64,000 nucleotides of DNA, taken from assembly GCF_002873455.1 (NCBI RefSeq), contig NZ_MCUN01000004.1:240773-304772 (forward strand). The letters run 5' to 3'. Positions 46,667 through 55,843 of this stretch are shown piece by piece (position 1 is the stretch's first letter; each line of letters starts with the position of its first letter). Under the pieces are notes generated by a model. That model was not told the DNA's origin and made no database searches. It saw only the letters and a list, made by a program, of their open reading frames with translations. The stretch is from Vibrio splendidus. Its GTDB lineage: Bacteria; Pseudomonadota; Gammaproteobacteria; Enterobacterales; Vibrionaceae. The position numbers and the translations under genes are program-made.

Positions 46667-48334
46667 TTACTTAGCAATACGCTTGTACTTGATACGGTGC
46701 GGTTCAGCCGCTTGTGCGCCCAGAGTCTTTTTCAGCCACTCTGTGTATTCAGTATAGTTACCTTCGTAGAAGTTAACTTGACCTTCATCACGGTAGTCTA
46801 AGATATGGGTCGTAATACGGTCAAGGAACCAACGGTCATGCGAGATAACCATTGCACAGCCAGGGAACTCAAGCAGCGCTTCTTCAAGTGCACGTAGAGT
46901 TTCGACATCAAGGTCATTGGTTGGTTCATCGAGTAGCAGTACGTTGCCGCCCGCTTTCAGCAGTTTAGCAAGGTGAACACGGTTACGTTCACCACCAGAA
47001 AGCTGACCGATGATTTTCTGTTGGTCGTTGCCTTTGAAGTTGAAACGAGAGCAGTATGCACGAGCAGGGATTTCGAAGTTGTTGATCTTAATGATATCAG
47101 CGCCTTCAGAGATCTCTTGGAATACTGTTTTAGTGTCGTCCATGCTGTCACGGAACTGATCAACAGAAGCAAGCTTAACCGTTTCGCCAAGTTCAACTGT
47201 ACCTGAATCTGGCTGTTCAGCACCACTTAGCATCTTAAACAGTGTTGATTTACCTGCACCGTTGGCACCAACGATACCAACGATAGCGCCTTTAGGCATG
47301 CTGAATGATAGGTCGTCGATAAGAACGCGATCACCAAATGACTTCGTTAGGTTCTTAACTTCAAGTACCTTGTCACCTAAACGCTCACCTGGCGGGATGA
47401 ACAGTTCGTTGGTTTCGTTACGCTTCTGGTATTGGCCAGTCGTTAGTTCTTCGAAACGAGCCATACGAGCTTTAGATTTAGCTTGACGACCTTTAGGGTT
47501 TTGACGAACCCACTCAAGTTCTTTCTCGATCGTCTTTTGACGTGCGCTTTCACCTGATTTCTCTTGCTTCAGACGCTCATCTTTTTGCTCTAGCCAAGAT
47601 GTGTAGTTACCTTCCCATGGGATACCTTCACCACGGTCAAGCTCAAGAATCCAGCCTGCAGCGTTATCTAAGAAGTAACGGTCGTGGGTAATTGCCACAA
47701 CAGTACCGCTGTAATCAACAAGGAAGTGCTCAAGCCAAGCGACTGATTCTGCATCCAAGTGGTTGGTTGGTTCATCAAGAAGCAGCATGTCAGGCTTCTC
47801 AAGAAGTAGACGACATATCGCAACACGACGACGCTCACCACCTGATAGGAATTCGATTTTCGCATCCCACTCAGGAAGACGAAGTGCGTCAGCAGCGCGC
47901 TCTAGAGCTGTTTCTAGATTGTGACCGTCTTTTGCTTGGATAAGTGCTTCAAGCTCGCCTTGCTCTTTAGCAAGAGCATCGAAATCAGCATCTGGTTCTG
48001 CATAAGCTGCATAAACTGCGTCGATACGCTTAAGTGCGTCTGCAACATCAGAAACCGCTTCTTCTACGATTTCACGCACTGTTTTTGATTCGTCTAGTAC
48101 TGGCTCTTGCGGTAGGTAACCGACTTTAAGGCCTTGTTGTGCACGAGCTTCACCATCAATATCAGTATCAATACCAGCCATGATACGTAGTAGGGTAGAT
48201 TTACCTGAACCATTTAGACCCAAAACACCGATTTTAGCGCCAGGAAAAAAGCTAAGAGAAATGTCTTTAAGAATTTGACGCTTAGGTGGAACAGTTTTGC
48301 TCACCCGAGACATGGTATATACGTATTCAGCCAT
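46667..48334 (-). CDS. ettA: Energy-dependent translational throttle protein EttA
   Basis: 555 residues, the E. coli length. Two ABC domains: Walker A GLNGSGKST and GANGAGKST, signatures LSGGERRRV and LSGGERNRV, with the linker of ABC-F proteins between. It binds the ribosomal E site and gates the first elongation step by ATP/ADP ratio. No membrane segments. It is divergent from slt. Confidence 0.96.
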   Translation of the reverse strand: MAEYVYTMSRVSKTVPPKRQILKDISLSFFPGAKIGVLGLNGSGKSTLLRIMAGIDTDIDGEARAQQGLKVGYLPQEPVLDESKTVREIVEEAVSDVADALKRIDAVYAAYAEPDADFDALAKEQGELEALIQAKDGHNLETALERAADALRLPEWDAKIEFLSGGERRRVAICRLLLEKPDMLLLDEPTNHLDAESVAWLEHFLVDYSGTVVAITHDRYFLDNAAGWILELDRGEGIPWEGNYTSWLEQKDERLKQEKSGESARQKTIEKELEWVRQNPKGRQAKSKARMARFEELTTGQYQKRNETNELFIPPGERLGDKVLEVKNLTKSFGDRVLIDDLSFSMPKGAIVGIVGANGAGKSTLFKMLSGAEQPDSGTVELGETVKLASVDQFRDSMDDTKTVFQEISEGADIIKINNFEIPARAYCSRFNFKGNDQQKIIGQLSGGERNRVHLAKLLKAGGNVLLLDEPTNDLDVETLRALEEALLEFPGCAMVISHDRWFLDRITTHILDYRDEGQVNFYEGNYTEYTEWLKKTLGAQAAEPHRIKYKRIAK

Positions 48335-48598
48335 TGCCGATCGATCCTAATTTATTATTCAAAATTGTCAGCTATTTTATACCAATATCCCCAAAGATGT
48401 TACTCCTAGGACAGAAAAGCCATTCTTGAACTAATCCTTACCTATTATTGTCACATTGGTCATTAAAACTATATTTAATAAGCTTCTGAGGCGAAGTGTT
48501 AAATATTAATAATATTTACACTCAAACTCTTTACATTTGATGTGATGTCGGGCGTAAATAGACTTCACGTATTCATACACGCACTAAGGAAAGAGCGA

Positions 48599-50548
48599 AT
48601 GTTTTTCCGCATTGGTAATACGAAAATTGCTGTCGCTGCATCGGCAATTTTGTCTTCATTTTCACTGGCTCCGATGGCTATGGCTAGCAATGCCTCCGAG
48701 CTTGAAATGCAGCGTGATGTTTATGACAGAGCGCAAGAGGTTTTAGATAACCGTGATCTAGATGCTTACTCTGCGTTACGCAACAAAATTCAAACATATC
48801 CGTTAACGCCTTACACTGATTATCGAGCCTTTTTGTTAGGTTTGGGTGATCGAACACCTGCTGAAGTGGATACTTTTATTGAAAAGAATAAAGCCTTACC
48901 ATTTTCGAATCGTATGCGTGCTCCTTATTTAGATTTATTGGCGGCTCAAAAACAGTGGAAGACGATCCTAGAGTTTCAAACCCAAGAGCCTGTTGGTGAT
49001 AAATACCAGTGTATCTATTACCGAGCACATTATGAGCAAGGCAATCAAGAGCTCGCCTTCAAAGGCGCGAAACAGCTTTGGTTAAGTGGCAGTGGTGTTG
49101 ATGACGCCTGCGATCCGCTTTTTGAAGGATGGGATGAAACTGGCTTAAGAACGGATGAGCTGATATTACAGCGAATGCTACTGGCATTTGATAAACGAAA
49201 CGGCAAATTAATGACTTATCTGATCAAGCAATTAGATCATGATGAGGCAATTGCTCAAGCTAAGCAGATGAAGGCTTTGTTCAACAAGCCTGAAGATGTT
49301 CTTGTGTTTGCCAAAAAGCACCCTGCGAATGAATTTTACCAAGCTCAAACCGAGTTTGGTTTCGAGAAGCTGGCAAGGAAGTCAGCAAGCAGCGCTCAAG
49401 AGGTTTTTGATGATGTTGTGAAAGCTCAAAAGTTATCTAAAGAAAAATCCCAAGAGTTAGCGGATTACCTCACGTTCCGTTTGATCAACACCGACTCTAA
49501 AGAGTTGATGGCGTGGCGAGACAAAATGCTCGCGAGCTCATCAAAACAAGTCTTGTTGGAAAGACGTGCTCGCTTAGCTATTCAGCATGCAGATTGGACT
49601 GGCTTGAAAGAGTGGATTGCGCGCTTAGATGATAAGCATCAAGCTTCGCTTCGTTGGCAGTATTGGCAGGGCAGAGCTGAGATAGCTTTAGGTAATACTG
49701 CTGAGGGTAACAAACGACTGTCAGACATCTTGGGGCAGCGTAACTTCTATAGTGTGGCTGCGGCTAAGCAGTTAGGTAAGCCAGTTCAGTACCCAACATC
49801 AACACTCAAATACAACGCTGAAACAGTAAAACCATTCGAGACCTCTTTGGTTCGCATTGGCGAGTTGATTGACCGAGATAAAATTGCGGCCGCGAAGAGT
49901 GAGTGGCGTTGGTTGTTAACCAATGCTGATAAAGATCAGAAATCAATGCTCGCTGCTCATGCTGCGACACAGCATTGGAACCACTTTACAGTAACAGCGA
50001 GCATCTCGGCGAAGATGTGGGACAACATCGCGTTACGTTTCCCTGTTGCTCACAAGTGGTGGTTTAACTTCTACGCCGAAAAGCACGATATTGACCCAAT
50101 CACTTTGATGTCTTTAGCGAGACAAGAGAGTGCGATGGATTCAGAAGCTCGCTCTCCTGTTGGCGCACGCGGCATCATGCAAGTCATGCCAAAGACCGCG
50201 CAATATACGGCTAAAAAACATAAAATTAAGTATCAGGGCAGCGATGATCTTTATAATGTCAGCAAGAATATTGAGATTGGTAGCCACTATCTAGATGGCC
50301 TACTAGCTCAATATGATAACAACCGTATTTTTGCATTTGCTGCTTATAATGCAGGCCCGAGTCGTGTGAAACAATGGCGTTCACGCAGCGATGAAAAGCT
50401 CGATGCATTTGCTTTTATCGAAATGATTCCATTCAAAGAGACTCGTGGTTATGTTCAGAATATCTTGATGTTTGAGACCTACTATCGAGATATCTTGGGT
50501 GAGAAAGGGATGTTTTTAGCGCCCCATGAGGCAGAAACGAAATACTAG
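48599..50548 (+). CDS. slt: Soluble lytic murein transglycosylase Slt70
   Basis: 649 residues from ATG 48599 (MFFRIGNTK), preceded by AAGGAAAGAGCG; a start at 48542 is rejected. Signal peptide ending near AMA-S, a long alpha-superhelical U domain, then a C-terminal SLT domain with catalytic Glu in LARQESAMDSEARS and GARGIMQVMP, AYNAGPSRV. It cuts peptidoglycan glycan strands in the periplasm. slt-trpR-yjjX order is that of E. coli. Confidence 0.96.
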   Translation: MFFRIGNTKIAVAASAILSSFSLAPMAMASNASELEMQRDVYDRAQEVLDNRDLDAYSALRNKIQTYPLTPYTDYRAFLLGLGDRTPAEVDTFIEKNKALPFSNRMRAPYLDLLAAQKQWKTILEFQTQEPVGDKYQCIYYRAHYEQGNQELAFKGAKQLWLSGSGVDDACDPLFEGWDETGLRTDELILQRMLLAFDKRNGKLMTYLIKQLDHDEAIAQAKQMKALFNKPEDVLVFAKKHPANEFYQAQTEFGFEKLARKSASSAQEVFDDVVKAQKLSKEKSQELADYLTFRLINTDSKELMAWRDKMLASSSKQVLLERRARLAIQHADWTGLKEWIARLDDKHQASLRWQYWQGRAEIALGNTAEGNKRLSDILGQRNFYSVAAAKQLGKPVQYPTSTLKYNAETVKPFETSLVRIGELIDRDKIAAAKSEWRWLLTNADKDQKSMLAAHAATQHWNHFTVTASISAKMWDNIALRFPVAHKWWFNFYAEKHDIDPITLMSLARQESAMDSEARSPVGARGIMQVMPKTAQYTAKKHKIKYQGSDDLYNVSKNIEIGSHYLDGLLAQYDNNRIFAFAAYNAGPSRVKQWRSRSDEKLDAFAFIEMIPFKETRGYVQNILMFETYYRDILGEKGMFLAPHEAETKY

Positions 50549-50720
50549 GGGGGCGGTACTTTCTCCGAAGCTGAGTAATATTAAAGGCAGTGAGTGCGAA
50601 CCAGTTCCACTTGCTGCCTTTTTACATTGGATCAAAGCAAGTGTTTCGGTATAAAGTGTTAAACGCTTTCAATCGTTAAGCGGCTACTTCAAGCCAAAAT
50701 TTAAAAGTAAGTGTAGAGAT

Positions 50721-51014
50721 ATGGCATCACAACCTGAATATGAGAATTGGCAACAACTGATGGATTTGGTAAAAACAGCGGCTGAGAAAGATCAGCATGA
50801 ACTGTTGTTGACCATGATGATGACTCCTGATGAGCGAGATGCTTTGGTCGCTCGAGTGAATATTCTTTGTGAACTCATGAAAGGGGAAATGTCACAAAGA
50901 CAAGTGAGTCAAATGTTAGGTGTGGGTGTTGCTACGATCACGCGAGGCTCAAATGAGCTAAAGGCTAAATCTGAACAAGAGAAAGCGGCTATCGCAGAGT
51001 TGTTACTCAAATAA
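50721..51014 (+). CDS. trpR: Trp operon repressor
   Basis: 97 residues. The helix-turn-helix MSQRQVSQMLGVGVATITRGSNELK is characteristic of TrpR. It represses tryptophan synthesis genes when bound to tryptophan. It follows slt by about 170 bases and ends at a terminator. No trp operator is visible in its own promoter. Confidence 0.95.
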   Translation: MASQPEYENWQQLMDLVKTAAEKDQHELLLTMMMTPDERDALVARVNILCELMKGEMSQRQVSQMLGVGVATITRGSNELKAKSEQEKAAIAELLLK

Positions 51015-51046
51015 GTATTTTAAATAATAAGCCTTAAGAACTCGAT

Positions 51047-51078
51047 AAAAACGCTAACCATAAGTTAGCGTTTTTTGT
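51047..51078 (+). terminator. trpR terminator
   Basis: Stem AAAAACGCTAAC / GTTAGCGTTTTT, loop CATAA. Confidence 0.9.
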
Positions 51079-51139
51079 TTTTATTCCGCTCAGTGTTATT
51101 ACATCTAGAGAGGCGAAATATCGTGTTTCTTAAACAAGA

Positions 51140-51661
51140 CTAAGCAGGGAAGTGCTTAGGGTTTACAAATGGGATCAGCGCTAGGATTAAAGCTTGGCTA
51201 TATACAGAACTGCGAGATAGTTGGTTATGTGTCAATAAGCCAATCGCACCGCCTTTTTGCTTTATGTTGTCGGTGCCGAATACTTCATCCATCACATCAC
51301 CTAGCTCATTTGCATGCTGGAGTTTATCAAGCACTACAGGTGGCAGCATCAAGCTTGCGGAGCGAGATTCTCCTCGCTGACCGTTTGATTCAACGACCAT
51401 CCAAGCAAATGTAACCTTTCCTTCTATTCCAGACTCTAATCCAACATAAAAATCTGCATCAGGTAGAGTTTGAGTTGCGTTGTGAACGCGATTTACTGCA
51501 CCTTGATAGGTCTCGTCGTTGCTCATAGGTTGATCAGCGACACCACTAGGGACGCTGATGCCTTTGAATTCAAATTCAGTATCAGGAAAAGCAGATAAGA
51601 ATGCACTTTTAACGGCGCTAATTTTAGCTGGGTTCAGCGATGCGATGATTACAGATTTCAT
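51140..51661 (-). CDS. yjjX: Inosine/xanthosine triphosphatase YjjX
   Basis: 173 residues. NTPase-1 family: ASLNPAKISAVKSAF, YQGAVNRVHNA, YVGLESGIEG and GGAIGLLTHNQLSRSSVY. It cleans damaged purine nucleotides (ITP/XTP). Its first 38 bases overlap the end of mbaA on the same strand, so the two are translationally coupled. In E. coli yjjX follows trpR convergently, as here. Confidence 0.93.
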   Translation of the reverse strand: MKSVIIASLNPAKISAVKSAFLSAFPDTEFEFKGISVPSGVADQPMSNDETYQGAVNRVHNATQTLPDADFYVGLESGIEGKVTFAWMVVESNGQRGESRSASLMLPPVVLDKLQHANELGDVMDEVFGTDNIKQKGGAIGLLTHNQLSRSSVYSQALILALIPFVNPKHFPA

Positions 51662-54017
51662 GTATTGGATTCTTTTTGTTATCGATTAAATTGAGTTGAT
51701 GTTTTCGGTACCATTCACTCAACTCTTCTAATGGCATAGGTTTACCAAAGTAATAGCCTTGCAGCATATCGCACTGTGCTTCTTGCAACCACTGATGCAT
51801 GCCCTCAGTTTCGATCCCCTCTGCTGTAACCTTTTTCCCCTGAGCATGACATAACCCGATAACCGGTTTCACTATGTTCTGATTATCGGTCTCAATTAAG
51901 GTGTCTAAAAATGCTTTATCGAGCTTAATTTTTTGAGTTGGATACTGCACCAGTTGAGTGATAGAGGTGTAGCCAGATCCAAAGTCATCAATGGCTAATC
52001 GATAGCCCATATCAGAGAGTTCGTTAAGCAGCGGAAAACCTTCAGAGTTTGAGTAAAAGGTTTCGGTAATTTCAAAATCAATCAAACTTGGCGGAATTCG
52101 ATTTAAATCGGCGTGCTCTTTGATGAAGTCAGCAAGATCAGTCGTTTCAATCCCAGCAGAAGATAAGTTAATCGACAACTGAATTGCGTGATCAAACTGA
52201 GCCTGAAGTCGATGAAAAGAAGCAAATGCATTCTGAATGACCCACTGATCAACCTGATCGAATAATCCTGTTTGCTCGGCAATGGGAATGAACTCATCGG
52301 GTGGAACCAAGCCTAGTTGCTTCGAATTCCAGCGTAATAAAACCTCTACACCAATAACATGGGTTCCTGTTGAATCCATATACGGCATGTAAACGAGCCT
52401 AAATTCATCATCAAAATTCTTGTCTCTGAGTGCGCGTTCAATGTTTGCCTGGCGTTGAATCGCTTTATCTAAATCACGTGAATAGTCAGCAAATTGATTT
52501 TTGCCAGCACGCTTGGCTTGGTACATCGCCGTATCAGCATGTGAGAGTAACTTCTCGATGGAGTGGCCATCATTAGGGTAGGTCGCAATACCAATACTGA
52601 CCGTGATAGGAAAGTTTCCTGAATCGGTGACAAAGCCTTTTTGTAGTGGTGTCAGTAAGTCATCAGAGAATCGATGAGCAATGTTTCCTCGACGAGTTGG
52701 GGCGTTAATATAGACAACGAACTCATCTCCTGAGAGCCTAGCTGGCATACAATGGGCGTCAAATTCCGTTTTATAGTGGCTACAAATATCGGAAATACGC
52801 TGAGCAAAACTGACCAGAATTGAGTCGCCGATTTGATGCCCATATTTGTCGTTCACAAATTTGAAATTATCTAGGTCAAAGTAGAGAACCCAAGTTTCGG
52901 TATTCGAGCTAGGCTTGGGTAGTGATTGCTGAACGAACGTTTGAAATTGATGCCTATTGGCTATTTGGGTTAATTGATCATTCTCGGCCAATAGCTTGGT
53001 TTGTTGGTAGGTGTTATCTAACTCTTGGTACATGTCATAAAAACGCTGTGATAGGCGGCCAAGTTCATCACGAGTGCCTAAGCGTTGAATGTTCTTACGT
53101 TGTTTTTTTTCGACTTGCTGCAGTTGTCGGTCGAGTCGTGTTATCGGTGTAATCACACTACGAGATAAAAGCATAAGTAGCAGAGCTACGGTCACAAACG
53201 CGGATAGTGCAAAGGACAAGCTCAGCTTGTTCCAAATTGAGTCGAGCTTGTTCTCCAACAGGAATGGCGCAGGGTCTACAGTGGCGTATAGTTCTGGCGC
53301 AAGCTTGACTGAGTGAGTGACATTATTGTCCAGAGAAACCGCTATAGATGTGAAGAACAAGCTGGTTTGGTAGTCGAACTCTATTTGTTTTCTCAGCGCA
53401 TTAAACTTGTCGAGAGAGACCGACACAACAACAAAGAACACATCGCTTGGTTGGGTGCTTGTGGTTGGGAAAATCGTTTTCTTGTCGACCTTCTCATAGT
53501 GCACCAACATCCCTTCGCCTTGAGAGCTTTGAATATAGTTGGTACTCGATATTTCTAGAGTATCTTGGTAGTAGTGGTCAACATACTCCAATATTTTGGT
53601 ATCAATCTGAGTGCGTGAGTCGTTGTTATTATCGGCGTAGTATCTCAGTTTGCGATCACCGTTGAGAAGCGCTAACCCGGTATAGCTTTCATTGTCATCT
53701 TGCAGGAAATGTATGGCTTCTTGAAGGTTATTGACCAGCTCAAGATCGCGAGATAGGTTTTGCTCTGTGAGAAAGTAACGCTCTACCATGTCACTTTGAG
53801 TCAAGGTGTAAGAATAGCTATTGAGGAAGGAGCGAGACTGGCGAAAATACCCAGCTAACTTTTCCATATTCAGCTGAAGTGCGTTGTCTTCGCGTTTGAT
53901 GAAACTGCTTTTCTGCGTTGAATAAATAATATAGCTAGAAGTAGCGGTACTGATCAGTATTACAGGGGTTATCAGTAGTAAGATTTTAGTACTTAGCTTC
54001 ATAGTTAGTGACAACAC
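51624..54017 (-). CDS. mbaA: GGDEF-EAL c-di-GMP enzyme MbaA
   Basis: 797 residues from GTG 54017, 792 from ATG 54002 (MKLSTKILLLITP). Two membrane helices (about 8-30 and 262-282) enclose a periplasmic sensor domain, followed by HAMP, a GGDEF domain with SGDEF (ARLSGDEFVVYI) and an EAL domain with EVL (GVEVLLRW). EAL catalytic residues remain: EITE, IDDFGSGY, KLD and AEGIE. V. cholerae MbaA has this architecture and sits beside yjjX; it controls biofilm in response to norspermidine through NspS. No nspS is present here. Confidence 0.85.
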   Translation of the reverse strand: MLSLTMKLSTKILLLITPVILISTATSSYIIYSTQKSSFIKREDNALQLNMEKLAGYFRQSRSFLNSYSYTLTQSDMVERYFLTEQNLSRDLELVNNLQEAIHFLQDDNESYTGLALLNGDRKLRYYADNNNDSRTQIDTKILEYVDHYYQDTLEISSTNYIQSSQGEGMLVHYEKVDKKTIFPTTSTQPSDVFFVVVSVSLDKFNALRKQIEFDYQTSLFFTSIAVSLDNNVTHSVKLAPELYATVDPAPFLLENKLDSIWNKLSLSFALSAFVTVALLLMLLSRSVITPITRLDRQLQQVEKKQRKNIQRLGTRDELGRLSQRFYDMYQELDNTYQQTKLLAENDQLTQIANRHQFQTFVQQSLPKPSSNTETWVLYFDLDNFKFVNDKYGHQIGDSILVSFAQRISDICSHYKTEFDAHCMPARLSGDEFVVYINAPTRRGNIAHRFSDDLLTPLQKGFVTDSGNFPITVSIGIATYPNDGHSIEKLLSHADTAMYQAKRAGKNQFADYSRDLDKAIQRQANIERALRDKNFDDEFRLVYMPYMDSTGTHVIGVEVLLRWNSKQLGLVPPDEFIPIAEQTGLFDQVDQWVIQNAFASFHRLQAQFDHAIQLSINLSSAGIETTDLADFIKEHADLNRIPPSLIDFEITETFYSNSEGFPLLNELSDMGYRLAIDDFGSGYTSITQLVQYPTQKIKLDKAFLDTLIETDNQNIVKPVIGLCHAQGKKVTAEGIETEGMHQWLQEAQCDMLQGYYFGKPMPLEELSEWYRKHQLNLIDNKKNPIHEICNHRIAEPS

Positions 54018-54322
54018 TATTTATAAATTTAGCGCGTAAGTTTATGTTATTTAATGCTTACTCGCTATTAATTACACGTAGTTCGATGATTTCCTGTGAA
54101 GGGGGAAAGGTTTTGTCTTTATTGATAAAAAAGCCAATAGTGAGGTTTTTATTAGTAATATAGCTGAGCTAGGCAGGTTGGTAGGTGTGTACAGCCAGTG
54201 AAATAACCGAGTTATGTCTCAGGATAAGTAGTGTGAGTATTCCGTAGTACGAGTATATTTCACTAGCCGTTGTTTTAGTATTTGGCCTGCTGTGGGCCAA
54301 ATACTTTTGGTAAGCTTTAGAC
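54018..54322. other. Intergenic region between pheA and mbaA
   Basis: About 300 bases (to the pheA-proximal repeat), no ORF. A perfect inverted repeat AGTATTTGGCC (54278-54288) / GGCCAAATACT (54295-54305) could be the pheA terminator, but has no T run on that strand. It replaces the position nspS holds in V. cholerae. Confidence 0.5.
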
Positions 54323-54424
54323 TTATGCCAGCTTTAAACGTTTGTTCGCCAAAAACGTTTGTTCGTCAACAGCTTATATCCGCTGAAAACTTATGTTTGT
54401 TAAGAGCTTATGTTCGTTAAAAGC
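54306..54424 (-). repeat. Seven-unit 17-bp tandem repeat in the pheA 3' region
   Basis: On the pheA strand, seven contiguous 17-base units run from the last base of the pheA stop codon. The first is GCTTTTAACGAACATAA (54424-54408); the following units diverge progressively but keep length 17 exactly (54407-54391, 54390-54374, 54373-54357, 54356-54340, 54339-54323, 54322-54306). Confidence 0.85.
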
Positions 54425-55599
54425 TATGACAACTTAACCTGCGTCGCTTTGATGTTCTCACTTGGATAACATCCCAACACTTTTAGGTGACGAGTAATAG
54501 CGGTTAATTCCGTTATCGCTTGCTGCATATTATCTGCATCCAAGTGTGCTTCTAAATCGACATAGAACATCTCTTCCCATGGATTGCCCATGATAGGACG
54601 AGATTCCAGTTTGGTCATGTTGATGCCCAAGCGTTGTAGGATTAGTAGAGTTTCTACTAAAGAGCCCGCCTCTTGAGAAGTCGACATGATGAGCGTCGTT
54701 TTAGCTGGGATTTGAGTTGATACTTCTACCGGTTTACGCGCCACAACGATGAAACGAGTGTGGTTCTCAGTTTGGTTTGCAATGTTGCCTTGGATTGGCT
54801 GAAGCCCATAAAGCTTGCCGCTCGATGCATTACCAATCGCGGCAACATCATCACCATCCAGCTCTTTTACTTTCTTCATTGCATCAGCTGTGCTTGCACA
54901 AGATTCAAGGCTTACGCCTTTTAAGCGACTCAAAAACTCACTGCACTGTTGGTGTGGCTGTGGGTGTGAATAGAGTGTTTTGATGTCTTCTAAACGGATA
55001 TCACTTTTCGCAACAAGGCAATGCTCAATAGGCTGAGAAAGTTCGCCTACGATGTATAGCGTTGTGTGCTGAAGAAGATCATAAACTTCGTTGATTGAAC
55101 CTGAACTGGTGTTCTCAATCGGCAACACACCGTAGTCTGCATGACCAGATTCCACTGTCGATGCCACTTCTTTAAAGTGATTGCAGTTAAGCTCTATCAA
55201 TTCCATATTCTTACGGCTGAAATATTCACGGCTAGCAAGATGAGAATATGATCCCTTAGAACCTAAGAATGCAACGCGAGCCAAAGGTTTACGACTTTGC
55301 GGGTTCGCTAGGTTTTGTAAGTATGACTGTTGCAGCAGAACGGAATCTTCAATGATGGTGTGAAACAGTTTAGTAATGTACTGCGCATCAAGTTCATATT
55401 TATCTTTACCGTTGTTAATCAGCTTAACCAGAAGCTGCTGCTCACGAACGGCATCGCGTACAGGCTTTGATGTTTCTACCTTGCTTTTCGCAACTTCGAT
55501 ACTGAGTTTGCGACGTTCGGAAAGTAAACTCAGTAGTTCGTCATCTAAATCATTAAGACGAAGGCGGATATCATCCAGTGAAATTGAGCGGTCAGTCAT
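54424..55599 (-). CDS. pheA: Bifunctional chorismate mutase / prephenate dehydratase
   Basis: 391 residues. Chorismate mutase domain 1-90, dehydratase domain (about 107-285, with GSKGSYSHLA and the ENTSSGSINEVYDLL block), and an ACT domain with ESRP (KLESRPIMGNPWEEMFYVD) for phenylalanine feedback. It produces phenylpyruvate. AAGGACACATTT precedes the ATG. It is preceded by a pheL leader and attenuator. Confidence 0.96.
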   Translation of the reverse strand: MTDRSISLDDIRLRLNDLDDELLSLLSERRKLSIEVAKSKVETSKPVRDAVREQQLLVKLINNGKDKYELDAQYITKLFHTIIEDSVLLQQSYLQNLANPQSRKPLARVAFLGSKGSYSHLASREYFSRKNMELIELNCNHFKEVASTVESGHADYGVLPIENTSSGSINEVYDLLQHTTLYIVGELSQPIEHCLVAKSDIRLEDIKTLYSHPQPHQQCSEFLSRLKGVSLESCASTADAMKKVKELDGDDVAAIGNASSGKLYGLQPIQGNIANQTENHTRFIVVARKPVEVSTQIPAKTTLIMSTSQEAGSLVETLLILQRLGINMTKLESRPIMGNPWEEMFYVDLEAHLDADNMQQAITELTAITRHLKVLGCYPSENIKATQVKLS

Positions 55600-55612
55600 A
55601 AATGTGTCCTTA

Positions 55613-55641
55613 TAAAAAAGCCTCCCTAGTGTGGGAGGCTT
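55613..55641 (-). terminator. pheA attenuator terminator
   Basis: Stem AAGCCTCCC / GGGAGGCTT, loop ACACTA, then TTTTTT on the minus strand, 15 to 40 bases before pheA. The upstream GGAGGCTT at about 55677-55684 can pair with its first arm instead (antiterminator), and TTTTTGACTT in pheL can pair with AAGTCAAAAA downstream. Confidence 0.9.
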
Positions 55642-55687
55642 CTTGTTCGTTTTTGACTTGTTTTTCTAAAACGACTAAGCCTCCGAT

Positions 55688-55735
55688 TTACGGAAGAAAA
55701 AAGAAGTCAAAAATAAACAAAGATTGAGTGTGCAT
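55688..55735 (-). CDS. pheL: Phenylalanine leader peptide PheL
   Basis: A 15-residue frame, MHTQSLFIFDFFFLP, with five phenylalanines, three in a row (FDFFF), before a TAA. It has the position and composition of the E. coli pheL leader ([15 protein letters not shown]). Ribosome stalling at the Phe codons when charged tRNA-Phe is scarce would expose the antiterminator and allow pheA transcription. No strong ribosome site is seen before the ATG. Confidence 0.92.
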   Translation of the reverse strand: MHTQSLFIFDFFFLP

Positions 55736-55765
55736 AAAAAGTGATTGTTTTATGAATGTTTAAAC

Positions 55766-55794
55766 ACAATAAGCAAGCGAGCTACGAGCGTCAA
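55766..55794 (-). promoter_or_regulatory. pheL-pheA promoter
   Basis: On the minus strand TTGACG (55794-55789), 17 bases, TATTGT (55771-55766), about 30 bases before pheL. Confidence 0.7.
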
Positions 55795-55796
55795 GC

Positions 55797-55828
55797 AAAA
55801 AAATAGCGCCCTGAGGCGCTATTTTTTA
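55797..55828 (-). terminator. raiA terminator
   Basis: Stem AAAAATAGCGCC / GGCGCTATTTTTT, loop CTGA, T run on both strands. Confidence 0.92.
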
Positions 55829-55843
55829 ATCTGTTCTCTTTCC

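Noticed and set aside
51624..54017. Degenerate, inactive GGDEF/EAL protein
   Set aside because: SGDEF and EVL are variants seen in MbaA, and the metal and base residues of the EAL domain are intact.
54278..54305. Rho-independent terminator of pheA
   Set aside because: The stem is perfect, but no T run follows on the pheA strand; kept only as an inverted repeat.
54306..54424. CRISPR array
   Set aside because: Units are 17 bases without unique spacers and degenerate; no cas genes.
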